64,000 nt of DNA from Paenibacillus sp. Soil766 (GCF_001428105.1 NZ_LMSJ01000005.1:182171-246170), one strand, 5' to 3'; shown: positions 43,930-54,149, counted from the first letter of the stretch. Notes: generated by a model not told the origin, from the letters alone. Numbers and translations are program-made.

Positions 43930-45486
43930 ATGGAAGCTGTGCAATCGGAAATTTGGAAGAATAATTCCTCTGAATCGTCGTCACAAGTGTTAAGCATGCG
44001 AGCGATCTCCAAGTCTTTCTCAGGGGTTACCGTATTAAAAAACATAAATATCGATCTGCATAAAGGTGAAGTACATGCATTAATGGGAGAAAACGGTGCC
44101 GGTAAATCGACGCTTATGAAGATTATGGCAGGGATTCACCGTCCAGATAAAGGCGAAATATTGTATCGAGGGAACTTGATCACATGGTCTAATGCCATGG
44201 AAGCGCGCGAGAAAGGCATCAGTGTCATTCATCAAGAGTTGAATCTTTCGCCGAATATAACCATAGGTGAAAATGTATTAATGGGAACCAAATTCCCGAA
44301 AAATAAGTTCGGTATGGTGGACTGGAAGAAAGTTCACGAACGAGCCCATTCGTTATTAAAATTAATCGGATCTGATTTAGATCCTAGATCGTATGTCTCA
44401 AGCTTAAGTGTTGCTCAACAACAAATGGTGGAAATCGCTAGAGCCTTATCAATAGAAGCAGAAGTTCTGGTGATGGATGAACCAACAGCTTCATTAACCC
44501 ACAAAGAAATAGATAAGCTGTTTATTATTATTAATGAGTTAAAGCAAAAAGGTGTTGCAATTGTTTATATTTCACATCGTATGGATGAAATTTTTAAAAT
44601 TTCTGACCGCTGTACCATTTTGCGTGATGGAGAATGGATTACAACAATTCCTATCGCCGAAACCAATCCGGATCATTTGGTTAAGACAATGGTTGGTCGT
44701 GAATTAAACGATTTATTTCAAAAACCGCCTTCACATACGACCTGGATTAAAGATAAAACACCGGTTCTAGAGGTAAAAGGTTTATCTGATAACAAAAATG
44801 TAAAGAATATTTCGCTCGAGGTGCATTCTGGAGAAATTGTTGGCATTTCGGGATTGGTAGGGGCAGGAAGAACCGAATTAGTCAGAGCGATCTTTGGTTT
44901 ATCGGAAATATCATCAGGTGAAATTCTGATTAACGGTCAACCGGTGAAAATCTCTTCTCCAGAAGATGCTATACGATATGGTATTGCTCATGTTCCAGAA
45001 AGTCGCAAGGAACAAGGGTTATTCTTGAATATGTCTGTCAAAGAAAATATTATGATGGCTGAAATGTATAAATATCGAAAAGCAGCTCTCTTAGATTGGT
45101 CGCAAATAAGCAATGAAGCTGATGAGTTTATTAGAGAATTAGGCATTAAAACGGCAAACAAAGAACAAAAGGTGGTCAGTTTAAGCGGAGGAAATCAGCA
45201 AAAAGCACTACTTGCACGTTGGTTATCCATACAGCCTAAAGTGCTTTTGTTAGATGAACCGACAAGAGGTGTTGACATTGGCGCTAAAACTGAAATTCAT
45301 AAAGTTATTTGTAAATTAGCCAAAAACGGTCTTGCTGTGTTGGTCATTTCCTCTGAACTGCCAGAAATCTTAGCACTGAGTGATCGTATACTTGTTATGC
45401 ATGAGGGGAAATTACGTGCAAACCTCGGGCGCGAAGAAGCTACACAAGAAAAGATTATGTACTATGCAACGGGGGAGATCAAATGA
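43930..45486 (+). CDS. ABC importer ATPase with two nucleotide-binding domains (RbsA type)
   Basis: The 518-residue protein contains two fused ATPase domains: the first with Walker A GENGAGKST, signature-like LSVAQQQMVEIARAL and Walker B VLVMDEPTAS; the second with the degenerate Walker A GLVGAGRTELV, signature LSGGNQQKALLARWL and LLLDEPTRGVDIGAK. This is the CUT2 (ribose/galactose/fructose) pattern. Its stop overlaps the permease start by 4 bases, showing translational coupling. The degenerate second Walker A is normal for the family. Confidence 0.95.
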   Translation: MEAVQSEIWKNNSSESSSQVLSMRAISKSFSGVTVLKNINIDLHKGEVHALMGENGAGKSTLMKIMAGIHRPDKGEILYRGNLITWSNAMEAREKGISVIHQELNLSPNITIGENVLMGTKFPKNKFGMVDWKKVHERAHSLLKLIGSDLDPRSYVSSLSVAQQQMVEIARALSIEAEVLVMDEPTASLTHKEIDKLFIIINELKQKGVAIVYISHRMDEIFKISDRCTILRDGEWITTIPIAETNPDHLVKTMVGRELNDLFQKPPSHTTWIKDKTPVLEVKGLSDNKNVKNISLEVHSGEIVGISGLVGAGRTELVRAIFGLSEISSGEILINGQPVKISSPEDAIRYGIAHVPESRKEQGLFLNMSVKENIMMAEMYKYRKAALLDWSQISNEADEFIRELGIKTANKEQKVVSLSGGNQQKALLARWLSIQPKVLLLDEPTRGVDIGAKTEIHKVICKLAKNGLAVLVISSELPEILALSDRILVMHEGKLRANLGREEATQEKIMYYATGEIK

Positions 45487-46460
45487 GCACTGGAATGGAA
45501 GTAGTCGTAAATAAAAAACATAATGTTGGGTTATCCTTGAGAAAAATTTGGAATCAATTAGGCATGTTAATTGTATTAGTTGCTATTTGTATCGTACTTG
45601 CTATTTTTGCTCCTAATTTCACAGATATGGGGAATATTCTCAATATATTAAAACAATCATCCGTTAATGGAATTCTTGCTGCAGGTATGACATTAGTTAT
45701 CCTGACTGGTGGGATTGACTTATCTGTGGGATCTACGATTGCACTTTCGGGCGTTATTTCCGTCCTGCTTTCTAAACAAGGAGTTAATCCTTTTATAGCC
45801 ATGTTCGCTGGGATTGCGGTGGGATATGCTGCAGGGTGGATCAATGGGTTTCTGACTGCAAGAACCAAATTACCTTCCTTTATTGTTACATTAGGGAGTA
45901 TGACTTATATTAGAGGCGCTGCTTTTGTAATAAGCGGAGGATTACCTACGATACTGGCTTCGGAACCATTTAAATTTATTGGATCAGGGAAGATATTATC
46001 GGTCCCAACTCCCATCTACATCATGCTTACTGTATATATTGTTATGTTTATCGTACTTAAATACACGATGTTTGGCAGACATATTTATGCGATTGGCGGT
46101 AATGAAGAGGCAGCAAGATTAACAGGCATTAAGGTTGAAAAGACATTGATAAATGTGTACGCCATTAGTGGTTTATGTGCAGGATTAGCTGGTGTAGTTC
46201 TTGCAGGGCGTTTAATTTCCGGTCAGCCAAATGCTGGAAGCATGGCCGAGCTAGATGCTATTGCTGCTGTTGTTCTCGGAGGCACGAGCCTAGCAGGGGG
46301 AATTGGCCGCATTCAGATGACTATTATTGGTGTGTTAATCTTAGGTGTAATTAGAAATGGGTTGACACTCTTAAATGTTAGCTTCTTTTGGCAAACCGTT
46401 ATTACAGGTGTTGTTATCGTACTTGCGGTGCTTTTGGATCGTCTCCGCAGCGATAAGTAA
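45483..46460 (+). CDS. ABC importer permease (RbsC type, CUT2)
   Basis: A 325-residue protein with eight to ten hydrophobic segments and the CUT2 permease hallmarks GGIDLSVGSTIALSGVI and the C-terminal AELDAIAAVVLGGTSLAGG. It forms the pore for the sugar captured by the lipoprotein at 42830-43828. The ATGA overlap with the ATPase gene confirms one operon, and the chemoreceptor gene follows after 17 bases. Confidence 0.95.
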   Translation: MSTGMEVVVNKKHNVGLSLRKIWNQLGMLIVLVAICIVLAIFAPNFTDMGNILNILKQSSVNGILAAGMTLVILTGGIDLSVGSTIALSGVISVLLSKQGVNPFIAMFAGIAVGYAAGWINGFLTARTKLPSFIVTLGSMTYIRGAAFVISGGLPTILASEPFKFIGSGKILSVPTPIYIMLTVYIVMFIVLKYTMFGRHIYAIGGNEEAARLTGIKVEKTLINVYAISGLCAGLAGVVLAGRLISGQPNAGSMAELDAIAAVVLGGTSLAGGIGRIQMTIIGVLILGVIRNGLTLLNVSFFWQTVITGVVIVLAVLLDRLRSDK

Positions 46461-46477
46461 GAGGAAGGGCTGTTAAT

Positions 46478-48535
46478 ATGGTGAAATTACATTTCAAGAG
46501 CATACGTACTCGCACATTAGTGACGATTCTACCATGGTTAATTTTATCTATGTTTGTGTTGTTTGCGTTAAGTTATAGTTATTCTAAACAAATTATTAAT
46601 GCGGAAATCCAAGAAAAAATGGAATATCAATTAAACGCAACGATCAACAATATGCAAACGATATTAACAGCTCACAGTAAAATACCTGAAAGCTTAGCGC
46701 GCACGATTGAACCTGTAGGGGATAAGATTGATAAAGGAAAATATTTTCAAATTATCCAAGGTTTGTTGTCGACAAACCCGGACACCTTTGGAGTTGGGAT
46801 CTGGTATGAGCCCTATCAATATAAAAACTATTTGCAATATTACAGTTCCTATGCTTACCGGGATAACGGTCGCATCTTATTTTCTAATGATTACGATACG
46901 AAAGAATATAACTATCCTGAAAAAGATTGGTATTTACTTGGCAAAAACACAAAAGAAACCAAGGTATGGACGGATCCATTTTTTGATAAAACTGCGGGTG
47001 CTATGATTTTAACAACGGCGGTTCCCTTTTATACTAACAATAAATTTCAAGGGGTAGTTACTGCCAATATCAATTTGACTAGCTTGCAGCAGAAGATTTC
47101 AGACATTCAAGTTGGAAAAAGTGGATGGGCATTTTTGTTGGATCGAAATGGGAACTTTATTGCTAATCATGATAACCAGAACTCAACCAATCATCAAATC
47201 ATGGATGACTCTAATGCCAGTTTGGCACAAATTGGCCAACATATACTGTCGAATAACAAAGGGAATGCCACTTTTAGCGACGATAGAGGATCCAATACCG
47301 TGTATTTTCAGACGGTTCCGGATACATCTTGGAAACTTGCAATCGTCATATCACAGGGGGAGCTTTATCAGAAATTAAACGATTATTTTATCCTCTCACT
47401 GATGATTATAATTGTGTTAATATGTTTTGTTATCATGGTGATTTATTTCTACAGTTTATACATTACTAATAACATTAAGAGGGTAAATATTTTTTCTCAA
47501 TCGATGTCAAACGGTGATTTAACCCAGACTATACCTGTGAGAACGGTCGATGAATTCGGACAAATGGGCACGAATCTAAATTCAATGGCAAGTAACATGA
47601 AGTCCATTTTATTTCAAGTATCTGCAAGTGCGAAAAGCGTATCTGAAACTTCTGTTCTTTTATCTGGAAATGCAGAACAATCCGCGAAAGCAACAGAAGA
47701 AATTGCACAATCGATTCAAGAAGTAGCGAGTGGTACGCATACACAACTTTCATTAACGGATGAAGCTGTTGAAGAAACAACAGACATGTTTGTGAATATC
47801 AATAAAATTACGCAACAAATTGAACTTGCAAGCCAATCAGCAAAGGATGCGCTGCAAACGGCCATTGAAGGGAAAGCGGATATTGTGGAAGCAATAAATC
47901 AAATCAATTTGATTTCACGAAACTCTCTCGATTCGGTTGGAATAGTCCGACAGTTAGAAGATAAGTCCAGAAAGATCAATCATATTATGACCCTACTATC
48001 CACTATCGCCAAGCAAACGAAAATGCTTGCTTTAAATGCAGGTATTATTGCCTCCGAAGCTGGATCAAATGGAAAAACATTTTCGGTGATTTCTCGTGAA
48101 ATTCGCCTTCTTGCTGAAAATTCTAGTAAATCAAATAGTGAGATCGAAACATTAATAACAGAGATCCAGGAGGATATCTCGCAAGTAGTGAAAGCGATGG
48201 AAAATGGAGATTCATCAATTCAAGAAGGGAAGCTGCTTACGAAAAAGGCTGGAGATTCCTTCTCTACGATTCTTAACTTAGTCGATGGTGTATCTGGGCA
48301 AACGGGCGAAATGACCAATGAAATTATAATGATTCAAATGAATATGCAGAAAATGGTTAAAAACATGGAGGTAGTTTCTAATCTCTACGGAAGTTCAGCA
48401 AATTCAACCAATCACATCTCGGCAACGACACAGGAACAGACAGCGGCAATCCAAGAAGTTGCTTCCTATTCCAACGAATTAGCCCATATGGCTAAGGTCT
48501 TACAACAATCTGTGGCTTCATTTATACTCAAGTAA
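46478..48535 (+). CDS. Methyl-accepting chemotaxis protein, probably linked to the sugar importer
   Basis: A 685-residue receptor: transmembrane helix near 15-35, extracellular dCache-like sensor of about 260 residues (with WYEPYQYKNY and KDWYLLGKNTKET), second helix near 305-330, HAMP domain, and long coiled-coil signalling domain. GAGGAAGGG precedes the ATG. The hairpin tip reads QTKMLALNAGIIASEAGSNG, where canonical receptors read QTNLLALNAAIEAARAGE; the conserved E and R of that tip are replaced by I and E. Position at the end of the importer operon suggests taxis toward the imported sugar, sensed directly or through the binding protein. The altered tip may change coupling to CheA/CheW, or mean a role other than chemotaxis. 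Confidence 0.9.
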   Translation: MVKLHFKSIRTRTLVTILPWLILSMFVLFALSYSYSKQIINAEIQEKMEYQLNATINNMQTILTAHSKIPESLARTIEPVGDKIDKGKYFQIIQGLLSTNPDTFGVGIWYEPYQYKNYLQYYSSYAYRDNGRILFSNDYDTKEYNYPEKDWYLLGKNTKETKVWTDPFFDKTAGAMILTTAVPFYTNNKFQGVVTANINLTSLQQKISDIQVGKSGWAFLLDRNGNFIANHDNQNSTNHQIMDDSNASLAQIGQHILSNNKGNATFSDDRGSNTVYFQTVPDTSWKLAIVISQGELYQKLNDYFILSLMIIIVLICFVIMVIYFYSLYITNNIKRVNIFSQSMSNGDLTQTIPVRTVDEFGQMGTNLNSMASNMKSILFQVSASAKSVSETSVLLSGNAEQSAKATEEIAQSIQEVASGTHTQLSLTDEAVEETTDMFVNINKITQQIELASQSAKDALQTAIEGKADIVEAINQINLISRNSLDSVGIVRQLEDKSRKINHIMTLLSTIAKQTKMLALNAGIIASEAGSNGKTFSVISREIRLLAENSSKSNSEIETLITEIQEDISQVVKAMENGDSSIQEGKLLTKKAGDSFSTILNLVDGVSGQTGEMTNEIIMIQMNMQKMVKNMEVVSNLYGSSANSTNHISATTQEQTAAIQEVASYSNELAHMAKVLQQSVASFILK

Positions 48536-48601
48536 TTCGTAGTTGGATTTTTCTTCAAAAATACTTAGAACACAATTTTATACAATTAAACAAATATATA
48601 C

Positions 48602-48648
48602 AAAAAGAAGCGGACATCTGATGATACTCAGTTGTCTGCTTCTTTTTT
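48602..48648 (+). terminator. Terminator after the chemoreceptor gene
   Basis: AAAAAGAAGC...GACA...CTGA pairs with TCAG...TGTC...GCTTCTTTTTT in an interrupted but long stem with a T tail. It ends the importer/chemoreceptor operon. Confidence 0.75.
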
Positions 48649-48733
48649 GAAAGGGTAGTAATCTATCCTTAAAAAAACCTTTACAAAAACAAAGAGGAAA
48701 CGTGGCCTTGATGGCGAAAGATATTTATCAGTA

Positions 48734-48760
48734 ATTAATAAATCAAATAGTTTTATAAAT
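48734..48760. promoter_or_regulatory. Predicted ROK-repressor operator, copy 1 (phosphoesterase gene)
   Basis: ATTAATAAAT (48734-48743), a 7-base spacer and TTTTATAAAT (48751-48760), with 8 of 10 positions matching the inverted arm. The same half-site and spacing occur twice before the importer at 54463. It is also embedded in a longer GTAATTAAT/ATTAATTAC palindrome. The rest of 48649-48833 holds no gene. Confidence 0.55.
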
Positions 48761-48834
48761 TAATTACTAAGATGGAGCTGTTTCCTGTACTTCGAAATCA
48801 TTGTGAAAATTGAAAACAAGGAGATGACTAACAA

Positions 48835-51800
48835 GTGAAAAAGAAACTGTTAACCCGCTGCTTCAACTGCCTGATGGCCGTGCAGCTTGTCGCCGGCTCT
48901 CTGCTGACGTTAAGTAGCCCTGCAGCTGCAGAAAGCGCAGCCGCCATCGAAGCGGCAGCTGGAATCCCCCGCATGCTCATTACTGAAATGGTCCCTGACT
49001 CCGGTGGAGACGATGCACTGGGAGAGGATCCCTACGAGTACCTAGAGGTTTATAACAACAGCGACCAGCCGATCGACTTCAAGGACTATTCTATCTTATA
49101 CAGGTACCCGGGGGAGCCCGGCCAGGATTTATTCTGGCGGCCTTATACCGATAAACAGATTATCATCCAGCCTAAGCAGGTCATGGTTTTCTGGGCGGTT
49201 ACGGCGTCAGGGGAGCCCAAGACGGTGGCTGACTTTAATCAGCATTTTCAAACCTCGCTCGTCGAAAATAAAGACATTGTCCGCATTCCCGGAGGTATTA
49301 ATAATCTGAGGGAAAGAACCCTCGTGGTGGCTACCAATACAGGAACCGACATCGTGCGAGCGAGCTTTAATCCAGGAGTGATCGATACAGCTGCGGATCT
49401 GAGTATCGAGTACGGCGTTCCAGACGCCGGCAGTCTCGATATGAAGAAGCTCAGCTCCAAGACGTTGCCGGCTTCCCCGGGAACCTTCAACCCGGATAAC
49501 GTGTCGGCGGAGCCTGTCCTCACTGTGAACGATCCTGTCGCACCGATGGTAAAAGATCTTACGGATCCCTCCGGCATTGACCTGATCAAACCGATTGAGC
49601 TGATGGCTGAAGCGGCGGATGACCGTCTGCTTGCTTCCGTTAATCTATACTATAAAACCAACAAGACGACGAATTATAAAATGGTAACCTTGCCGCGTGG
49701 CGCCGACGGACGCTTCCGCTACTCGTTGGAGATGATGGAATGGTTCGGGAGCCCGACGCTCGACTACTATTTCCAAGCATCCGATACCTTCAACAAAACG
49801 TCAACGGCTCCGAAAACAATCAGCCTTGCCGGGAATGAGAAAAGCCCTGCGCTGAACGTTCTTGATGGCGATGTTCTGTCTGGTGAGCGAGTTCTGATCG
49901 GTTCGTCTACCGCCGCAGAATCCATGTCGCTGTCGATCGACGGTCAGCCGGTCAGTCCAACGGAACGAGCCCTGGAGAAAACGGCTTATTTTGTATTTGA
50001 AGCGGACGACATAAATGTAGGGCAGAACGTGACCACCATGGGCAGCGAGACGCTGTACTTGATTCCGTTCCAAACCAATGATTACAAAACCATGGTAGTG
50101 CCGGTACGGCCCGATTTGTTCAAGTACGGTCAGGCGAATCCGATTGCCCTGCGCGCGGGTTCATCAACCCGGCCTTATTATGAGAACCAGCCGGAGCCCG
50201 GCCTGGATGATTTCAATATCCGCAATGTCCGGCTTGTTTTGGCGGACGGTACGGTCATCCGCGACCCGAAATATGCGAATCCGGCAACCATACTGGACAT
50301 GGGAGATAACGGACGTTTCCTTCCGGTAGTGTACTTCAACTTCACGATTCCCGAGCGCTATTGGGACGGCATTTCCTACCGATGGAACACTGCAGCAGCT
50401 GCTGACGGACTTCATCGGGTCGAGGTGTCGCTGCCTGACGGCAGCAAGGACACAGCGAGCGTGGTGGTAGACAATCAAGGGCCTGTTATAACGGCGAATA
50501 TTATAGAAGGCAGTAGTTACAAAGGGGCTTTTGAGATACAAGCTTCCGCATCCGATGCGGCTTCCTTCGTCAAATCCTTCGAGGTGAATCTGGATGGCAA
50601 GCTAGTTGAGGTTCCGTATTCCACCTCTTCTGCAGCTCTCACTCCGGGGGAGCATAATCTTGTGCTTAAGGCTGTAGATGCAGGGGGCAAATCGACGGAG
50701 AAAACGATCAAGTTCTCAACTCCTGCAGAGCTTCCGGATAAGCCACTCCTGGCGGCGCCGGCGGACAAAGTACAGGATACGGACACGAACGTGAGCCTGC
50801 AGGTATCGGTTTCCGATCCGACAGGCGACCCGTTAAACGTGAAGTTCTTTAAAGGGCAAAAGATCACCGCCGCGGATGCGGGAGTGACCGCTTATAAACA
50901 TGCGGCTGATGTGGAACCCCCTCTGACATTGACAAGTCCTGGAGAAACGCAGCTGACTACCGAAGAACAATCAGCCGCTGGAACTTCCGATGACCTTTAC
51001 GTCACTAGCGACTCTACTGAACAGTTTCCTTATCAGCGCTTTGATGTGGAAGCAGGGGCGGAAACCGGCGCCGGCGACCTTCTCGAGCTAAGTTGGGAAG
51101 GGCATTCGCTCAAGGGCCGTAAAGTAGGTTTGTACGCATGGAATTATACTGGGGCAAAATGGGATTCTCTGGCGTCCACGGTGGCTGATTCCGAGGAAGA
51201 CTTTACTCTCTCAGCGGCGGTGGACGGCGGCAATTATGCAAGAAACGGAAAAGTCCAAGTCCTGATTCAGGATGAGATTCCGCGCCGTGAGCAGTACGAT
51301 TTTACTATTGCCTCTATACCGGACACCCAGATCTATGCGGAAATTCAGCCGGAGTATTTTGAGTCCCAAGTCAATTTCTTGCGCGATGCCAAAGAATCGA
51401 TGAATATTCAATATGTGATGCAAGTGGGGGACATTGTAAACTCCGCAGGCATCAAAGGACAGTGGGAACGTGCGGATAAGTTTATGAAGGTGGTGGAAGA
51501 CGCCCAAATTCCATGGGGTTTAGTCGCGGGCAACCATGATGTGTTCGACGGAGGAGCGACATCAGTGCCGGATTACTCGGAATTCTCGAAGTATTTCGGA
51601 GAGAACCGCTTTAAGGATAGGCCTTACTACGGAGAGTCATACAAAGATAACAAAGGTCACTATGACCTGATATCGGCTAGCGGCAACGATTTTATTTTCG
51701 TCTACATGGGCTGGGGCATGAACGATGAGGATATGGACTGGATGAACAGTGTTCTGAAGCAGTATCCGGATCGTAAAGCGGTCATTGTGGTTCATAATTA

Positions 51801-52881
51801 TTTGCAAAATAACGCAACGAGATCCGCAACGGGTAACGAGATTTACCAGAAAGTAGTAGTTGCGAATCCTAACGTATGGATGGTTATGAGCGGTCATTTC
51901 ACTGGAAGTGCGCTGCGTACCGACCAGCTTGACGATAACAAGGACGGACAGCCGGACCGCAAAGTGTACCAGATTCTTAACGATTATCAGGGCATTCCGA
52001 ACGGCGGAAATGGATATTTGAAGCTTCTGCATTTTGATACAGAGACGGATACCGTCTATGTTAATACGTATTCGCCGTATTTGGACGATTACAATTATTA
52101 CGATCCAAGCAAGGACGAGTTTAAGCTTTCGGTGGATCTGAAGCCGATGGTGAAAAGAGTGGCGACCGACGCGATGACGGTAAAAGTGTACGCTAATGAT
52201 GCGATTGGATCGGCGCAGGCGGCCAGCGGTTCCACAGCCATGGTCAACTGGAACGGCCTGAAAGGAAGCACGAATTATGAATGGTACGCACTGGCGGAGG
52301 ACAGCTTCGGCGGACGGACGTACTCGGATATTTGGTCCTTCCTTACTCGTCTAACCGTTGCAGCGCCGCAAGGCTTGAAGGTGGCAAACGTGACCGCGGG
52401 TTCGGCGCAGCTGAGCTGGTCCCCGATAACCGCATCCGACGGAAGTAGCGTGACCTACCAGGTGTATGGCAGTCATGGGGCCGTCACTACGGTGACCGGC
52501 GCGGTGTACAATTTGACGGGACTGGAGCCGGATAAGGCGTATGCGTTCCAGGTCAAGGCCGTACACTCGTCGGGAGCGGTATCTGTGCTCAGCGAGCCGG
52601 TAAGTTTTAAAACATCGATCGACCTGCCTGCGCTGCAGAATGGTCTGCAGCGCTTTATTGCCTCCGGCAAGGTCACCCATCCGCTGGCCAAGCAGCTGGA
52701 GAATGCGCTGAGCCAGGCGGAGAGCCATGTGCAGAAGGGACAGCAGGATCAGGCAGCCAAGAAGATCGAGGACTTTATTAAGCACCTCAATAATAAAGCA
52801 CTTCAAGAATTGGCGTCAGCGGACGCCCGACAATGGCTGAATGATAAAGCTGAGGCCCTGTTTCGCATCTGGGGCAGATAA
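48835..52881 (+). CDS. Secreted metallophosphoesterase with lamin-tail, fibronectin and FIMAH-like domains
   Basis: GTG start at 48835 behind AAGGAG. The 1348-residue protein has a signal peptide of about 34 residues; a lamin-tail-like domain (about 46-175); Ig-like and unassigned beta regions; a calcineurin-type metallophosphoesterase (about 822-1100) with PDTQ (831 region), GDIVNSAG (865 region), GNHD (899 region), VVHNY (984 region) and SGHFTG (1019 region), i.e. all metal-binding motifs; a fibronectin III domain (about 1172-1259); and a C-terminal helical FIMAH-like domain. It would hydrolyse phosphomono- or diesters outside the cell. The operator upstream links it to the ROK-regulated importer. 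Its substrate is unknown; a phosphorylated glycan or teichoic-acid-like polymer is conceivable. Confidence 0.88.
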   Translation: MKKKLLTRCFNCLMAVQLVAGSLLTLSSPAAAESAAAIEAAAGIPRMLITEMVPDSGGDDALGEDPYEYLEVYNNSDQPIDFKDYSILYRYPGEPGQDLFWRPYTDKQIIIQPKQVMVFWAVTASGEPKTVADFNQHFQTSLVENKDIVRIPGGINNLRERTLVVATNTGTDIVRASFNPGVIDTAADLSIEYGVPDAGSLDMKKLSSKTLPASPGTFNPDNVSAEPVLTVNDPVAPMVKDLTDPSGIDLIKPIELMAEAADDRLLASVNLYYKTNKTTNYKMVTLPRGADGRFRYSLEMMEWFGSPTLDYYFQASDTFNKTSTAPKTISLAGNEKSPALNVLDGDVLSGERVLIGSSTAAESMSLSIDGQPVSPTERALEKTAYFVFEADDINVGQNVTTMGSETLYLIPFQTNDYKTMVVPVRPDLFKYGQANPIALRAGSSTRPYYENQPEPGLDDFNIRNVRLVLADGTVIRDPKYANPATILDMGDNGRFLPVVYFNFTIPERYWDGISYRWNTAAAADGLHRVEVSLPDGSKDTASVVVDNQGPVITANIIEGSSYKGAFEIQASASDAASFVKSFEVNLDGKLVEVPYSTSSAALTPGEHNLVLKAVDAGGKSTEKTIKFSTPAELPDKPLLAAPADKVQDTDTNVSLQVSVSDPTGDPLNVKFFKGQKITAADAGVTAYKHAADVEPPLTLTSPGETQLTTEEQSAAGTSDDLYVTSDSTEQFPYQRFDVEAGAETGAGDLLELSWEGHSLKGRKVGLYAWNYTGAKWDSLASTVADSEEDFTLSAAVDGGNYARNGKVQVLIQDEIPRREQYDFTIASIPDTQIYAEIQPEYFESQVNFLRDAKESMNIQYVMQVGDIVNSAGIKGQWERADKFMKVVEDAQIPWGLVAGNHDVFDGGATSVPDYSEFSKYFGENRFKDRPYYGESYKDNKGHYDLISASGNDFIFVYMGWGMNDEDMDWMNSVLKQYPDRKAVIVVHNYLQNNATRSATGNEIYQKVVVANPNVWMVMSGHFTGSALRTDQLDDNKDGQPDRKVYQILNDYQGIPNGGNGYLKLLHFDTETDTVYVNTYSPYLDDYNYYDPSKDEFKLSVDLKPMVKRVATDAMTVKVYANDAIGSAQAASGSTAMVNWNGLKGSTNYEWYALAEDSFGGRTYSDIWSFLTRLTVAAPQGLKVANVTAGSAQLSWSPITASDGSSVTYQVYGSHGAVTTVTGAVYNLTGLEPDKAYAFQVKAVHSSGAVSVLSEPVSFKTSIDLPALQNGLQRFIASGKVTHPLAKQLENALSQAESHVQKGQQDQAAKKIEDFIKHLNNKALQELASADARQWLNDKAEALFRIWGR

Positions 52882-52902
52882 CCTGGCTGCAAGGCGATAA
52901 TA

Positions 52903-52951
52903 AACGAAAAGCCCCTGGAAGATTTCTCATCTCTTCCAGGGGCTTTTCGTT
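52903..52951. terminator. Bidirectional terminator
   Basis: A perfect 20-bp stem (52903-52922 with 52932-52951) flanked by A- and T-rich ends serves the convergent phosphoesterase and ROK genes. Confidence 0.85.
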
Positions 52952-52976
52952 GCTTTCCTATGCCCAGCCCGACGGT

Positions 52977-54149
52977 TTACAGCGACAAGCTGTCGAGCGG
53001 GATTCTGAACACGCTCTGCAGGACAAGCCCGACGGCCAGCACAGTCTCGTCCTCCACGTTGGTGAGATGTAGGAACTCTACATTCCGGCACGTTTCCGGC
53101 ACTTGGGCCATCACTCGCGCTTTGAGTTCGTCAACGAACGAGTCCCCCCATACCGGCAGCATAAACCCGGTGAGTAGAACCCGGTCCGGATTGAGCAGGG
53201 TGACGATATTGGCAACGGCGTAAACGATTGCCGTTCTCACCACCTCGCTCAGCTGAACGGTTTCGGGGTCTCCGGAGCGGACAGCTTCGTTGAACTGCTC
53301 CCAACTCCGACCGAGCGTCCGCAGCAAGCCCCTGGAGGAAGCCAATGTGGTTAGGCACCCTCTGCCGCCACAGTAGCACTCATAATCGTAGGGCGGCATA
53401 AACGCCTTATAGTGGCCAACCTCGCCTGCTACGAAGGAGGAGCCGGTGACCAGCAGCTTCTCTACGACGATGGCGCCCCCGATACCCCTGGCTAATTTAA
53501 GTGTCACATTGTTTTTGGAAGAGATCAGACTTCCGCCCATGTTTTCGTTGAGCGCAAGCAGATTGGTGTCATTCTCCAGAAAGACGGGCAGCCCGTACTC
53601 GTCCTCGAGCAGCTTCGCCAGCGGTATCCGCTTCCAGCCGAGCCCCGGCGAGCGAAGTAGAATGCCTTCGGAGGAGTCAACGAGTCCATGGACGCTGAAG
53701 CCGATTCCCTTCAGGCAGGTAGGGTCAGGGGTCCGGCTAATGAGCTTGCCGATTACGCTGCGGATCACCCGGAGCAAGTCCTCTTCGGACTCGTAGTGAT
53801 CTGCCTTCACTTCGGCTTCCGCCAAGCGGGCGTGCTGAAAATTATATACCGCTCCTCGTGCCGAAGTGCCCGACAATTCAATGCCGATCGCACAGAAGCG
53901 GGAACCGTTAAGCAGCAGGGGAACACGCTTACGGCCGCTGCCGCTCTCAAGGGATTGCGGTTCGCCTTCGACAATCAATTGATCCTCGAGAAGCCGGTTT
54001 ACGATGTTGGTGACGGTTTGCTGACTAAGTCCGGTTTTTCTGGCTAGCTCTACACGGGAGATCGGACATTCGGAATAGATCAGATGCAGCACCTTCTGCT
54101 GATTAATGGATTTAAGCAGCGTGTGGCTTGCATGTTTCAATGTGGGCAT
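52977..54149 (-). CDS. ROK-family transcriptional repressor (XylR/NagC type), first copy
   Basis: Read leftward; AGGAAGAGGT precedes ATG at 54149. The 390-residue protein has an N-terminal winged helix (SRVELARKTGLSQQTVTNIV) and a ROK domain with LENDTNLLAL and GEVGHYK...CYCGGRGCL, the zinc-binding motif. The ATP-binding DxGGT of ROK kinases is absent, so it is a regulator. It shares length and most of the DNA-binding helix with the protein at 57833-59005. It is divergent from the importer at 54463, whose upstream region has two operators; repression of importer and phosphoesterase genes is therefore predicted. Confidence 0.92.
   Translation of the reverse strand: MPTLKHASHTLLKSINQQKVLHLIYSECPISRVELARKTGLSQQTVTNIVNRLLEDQLIVEGEPQSLESGSGRKRVPLLLNGSRFCAIGIELSGTSARGAVYNFQHARLAEAEVKADHYESEEDLLRVIRSVIGKLISRTPDPTCLKGIGFSVHGLVDSSEGILLRSPGLGWKRIPLAKLLEDEYGLPVFLENDTNLLALNENMGGSLISSKNNVTLKLARGIGGAIVVEKLLVTGSSFVAGEVGHYKAFMPPYDYECYCGGRGCLTTLASSRGLLRTLGRSWEQFNEAVRSGDPETVQLSEVVRTAIVYAVANIVTLLNPDRVLLTGFMLPVWGDSFVDELKARVMAQVPETCRNVEFLHLTNVEDETVLAVGLVLQSVFRIPLDSLSL

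Noticed and set aside
52351..52806. Open frame of 151 codons on the minus strand
   Set aside because: It mirrors the fibronectin and C-terminal coding part of the metallophosphoesterase and has no features of its own.
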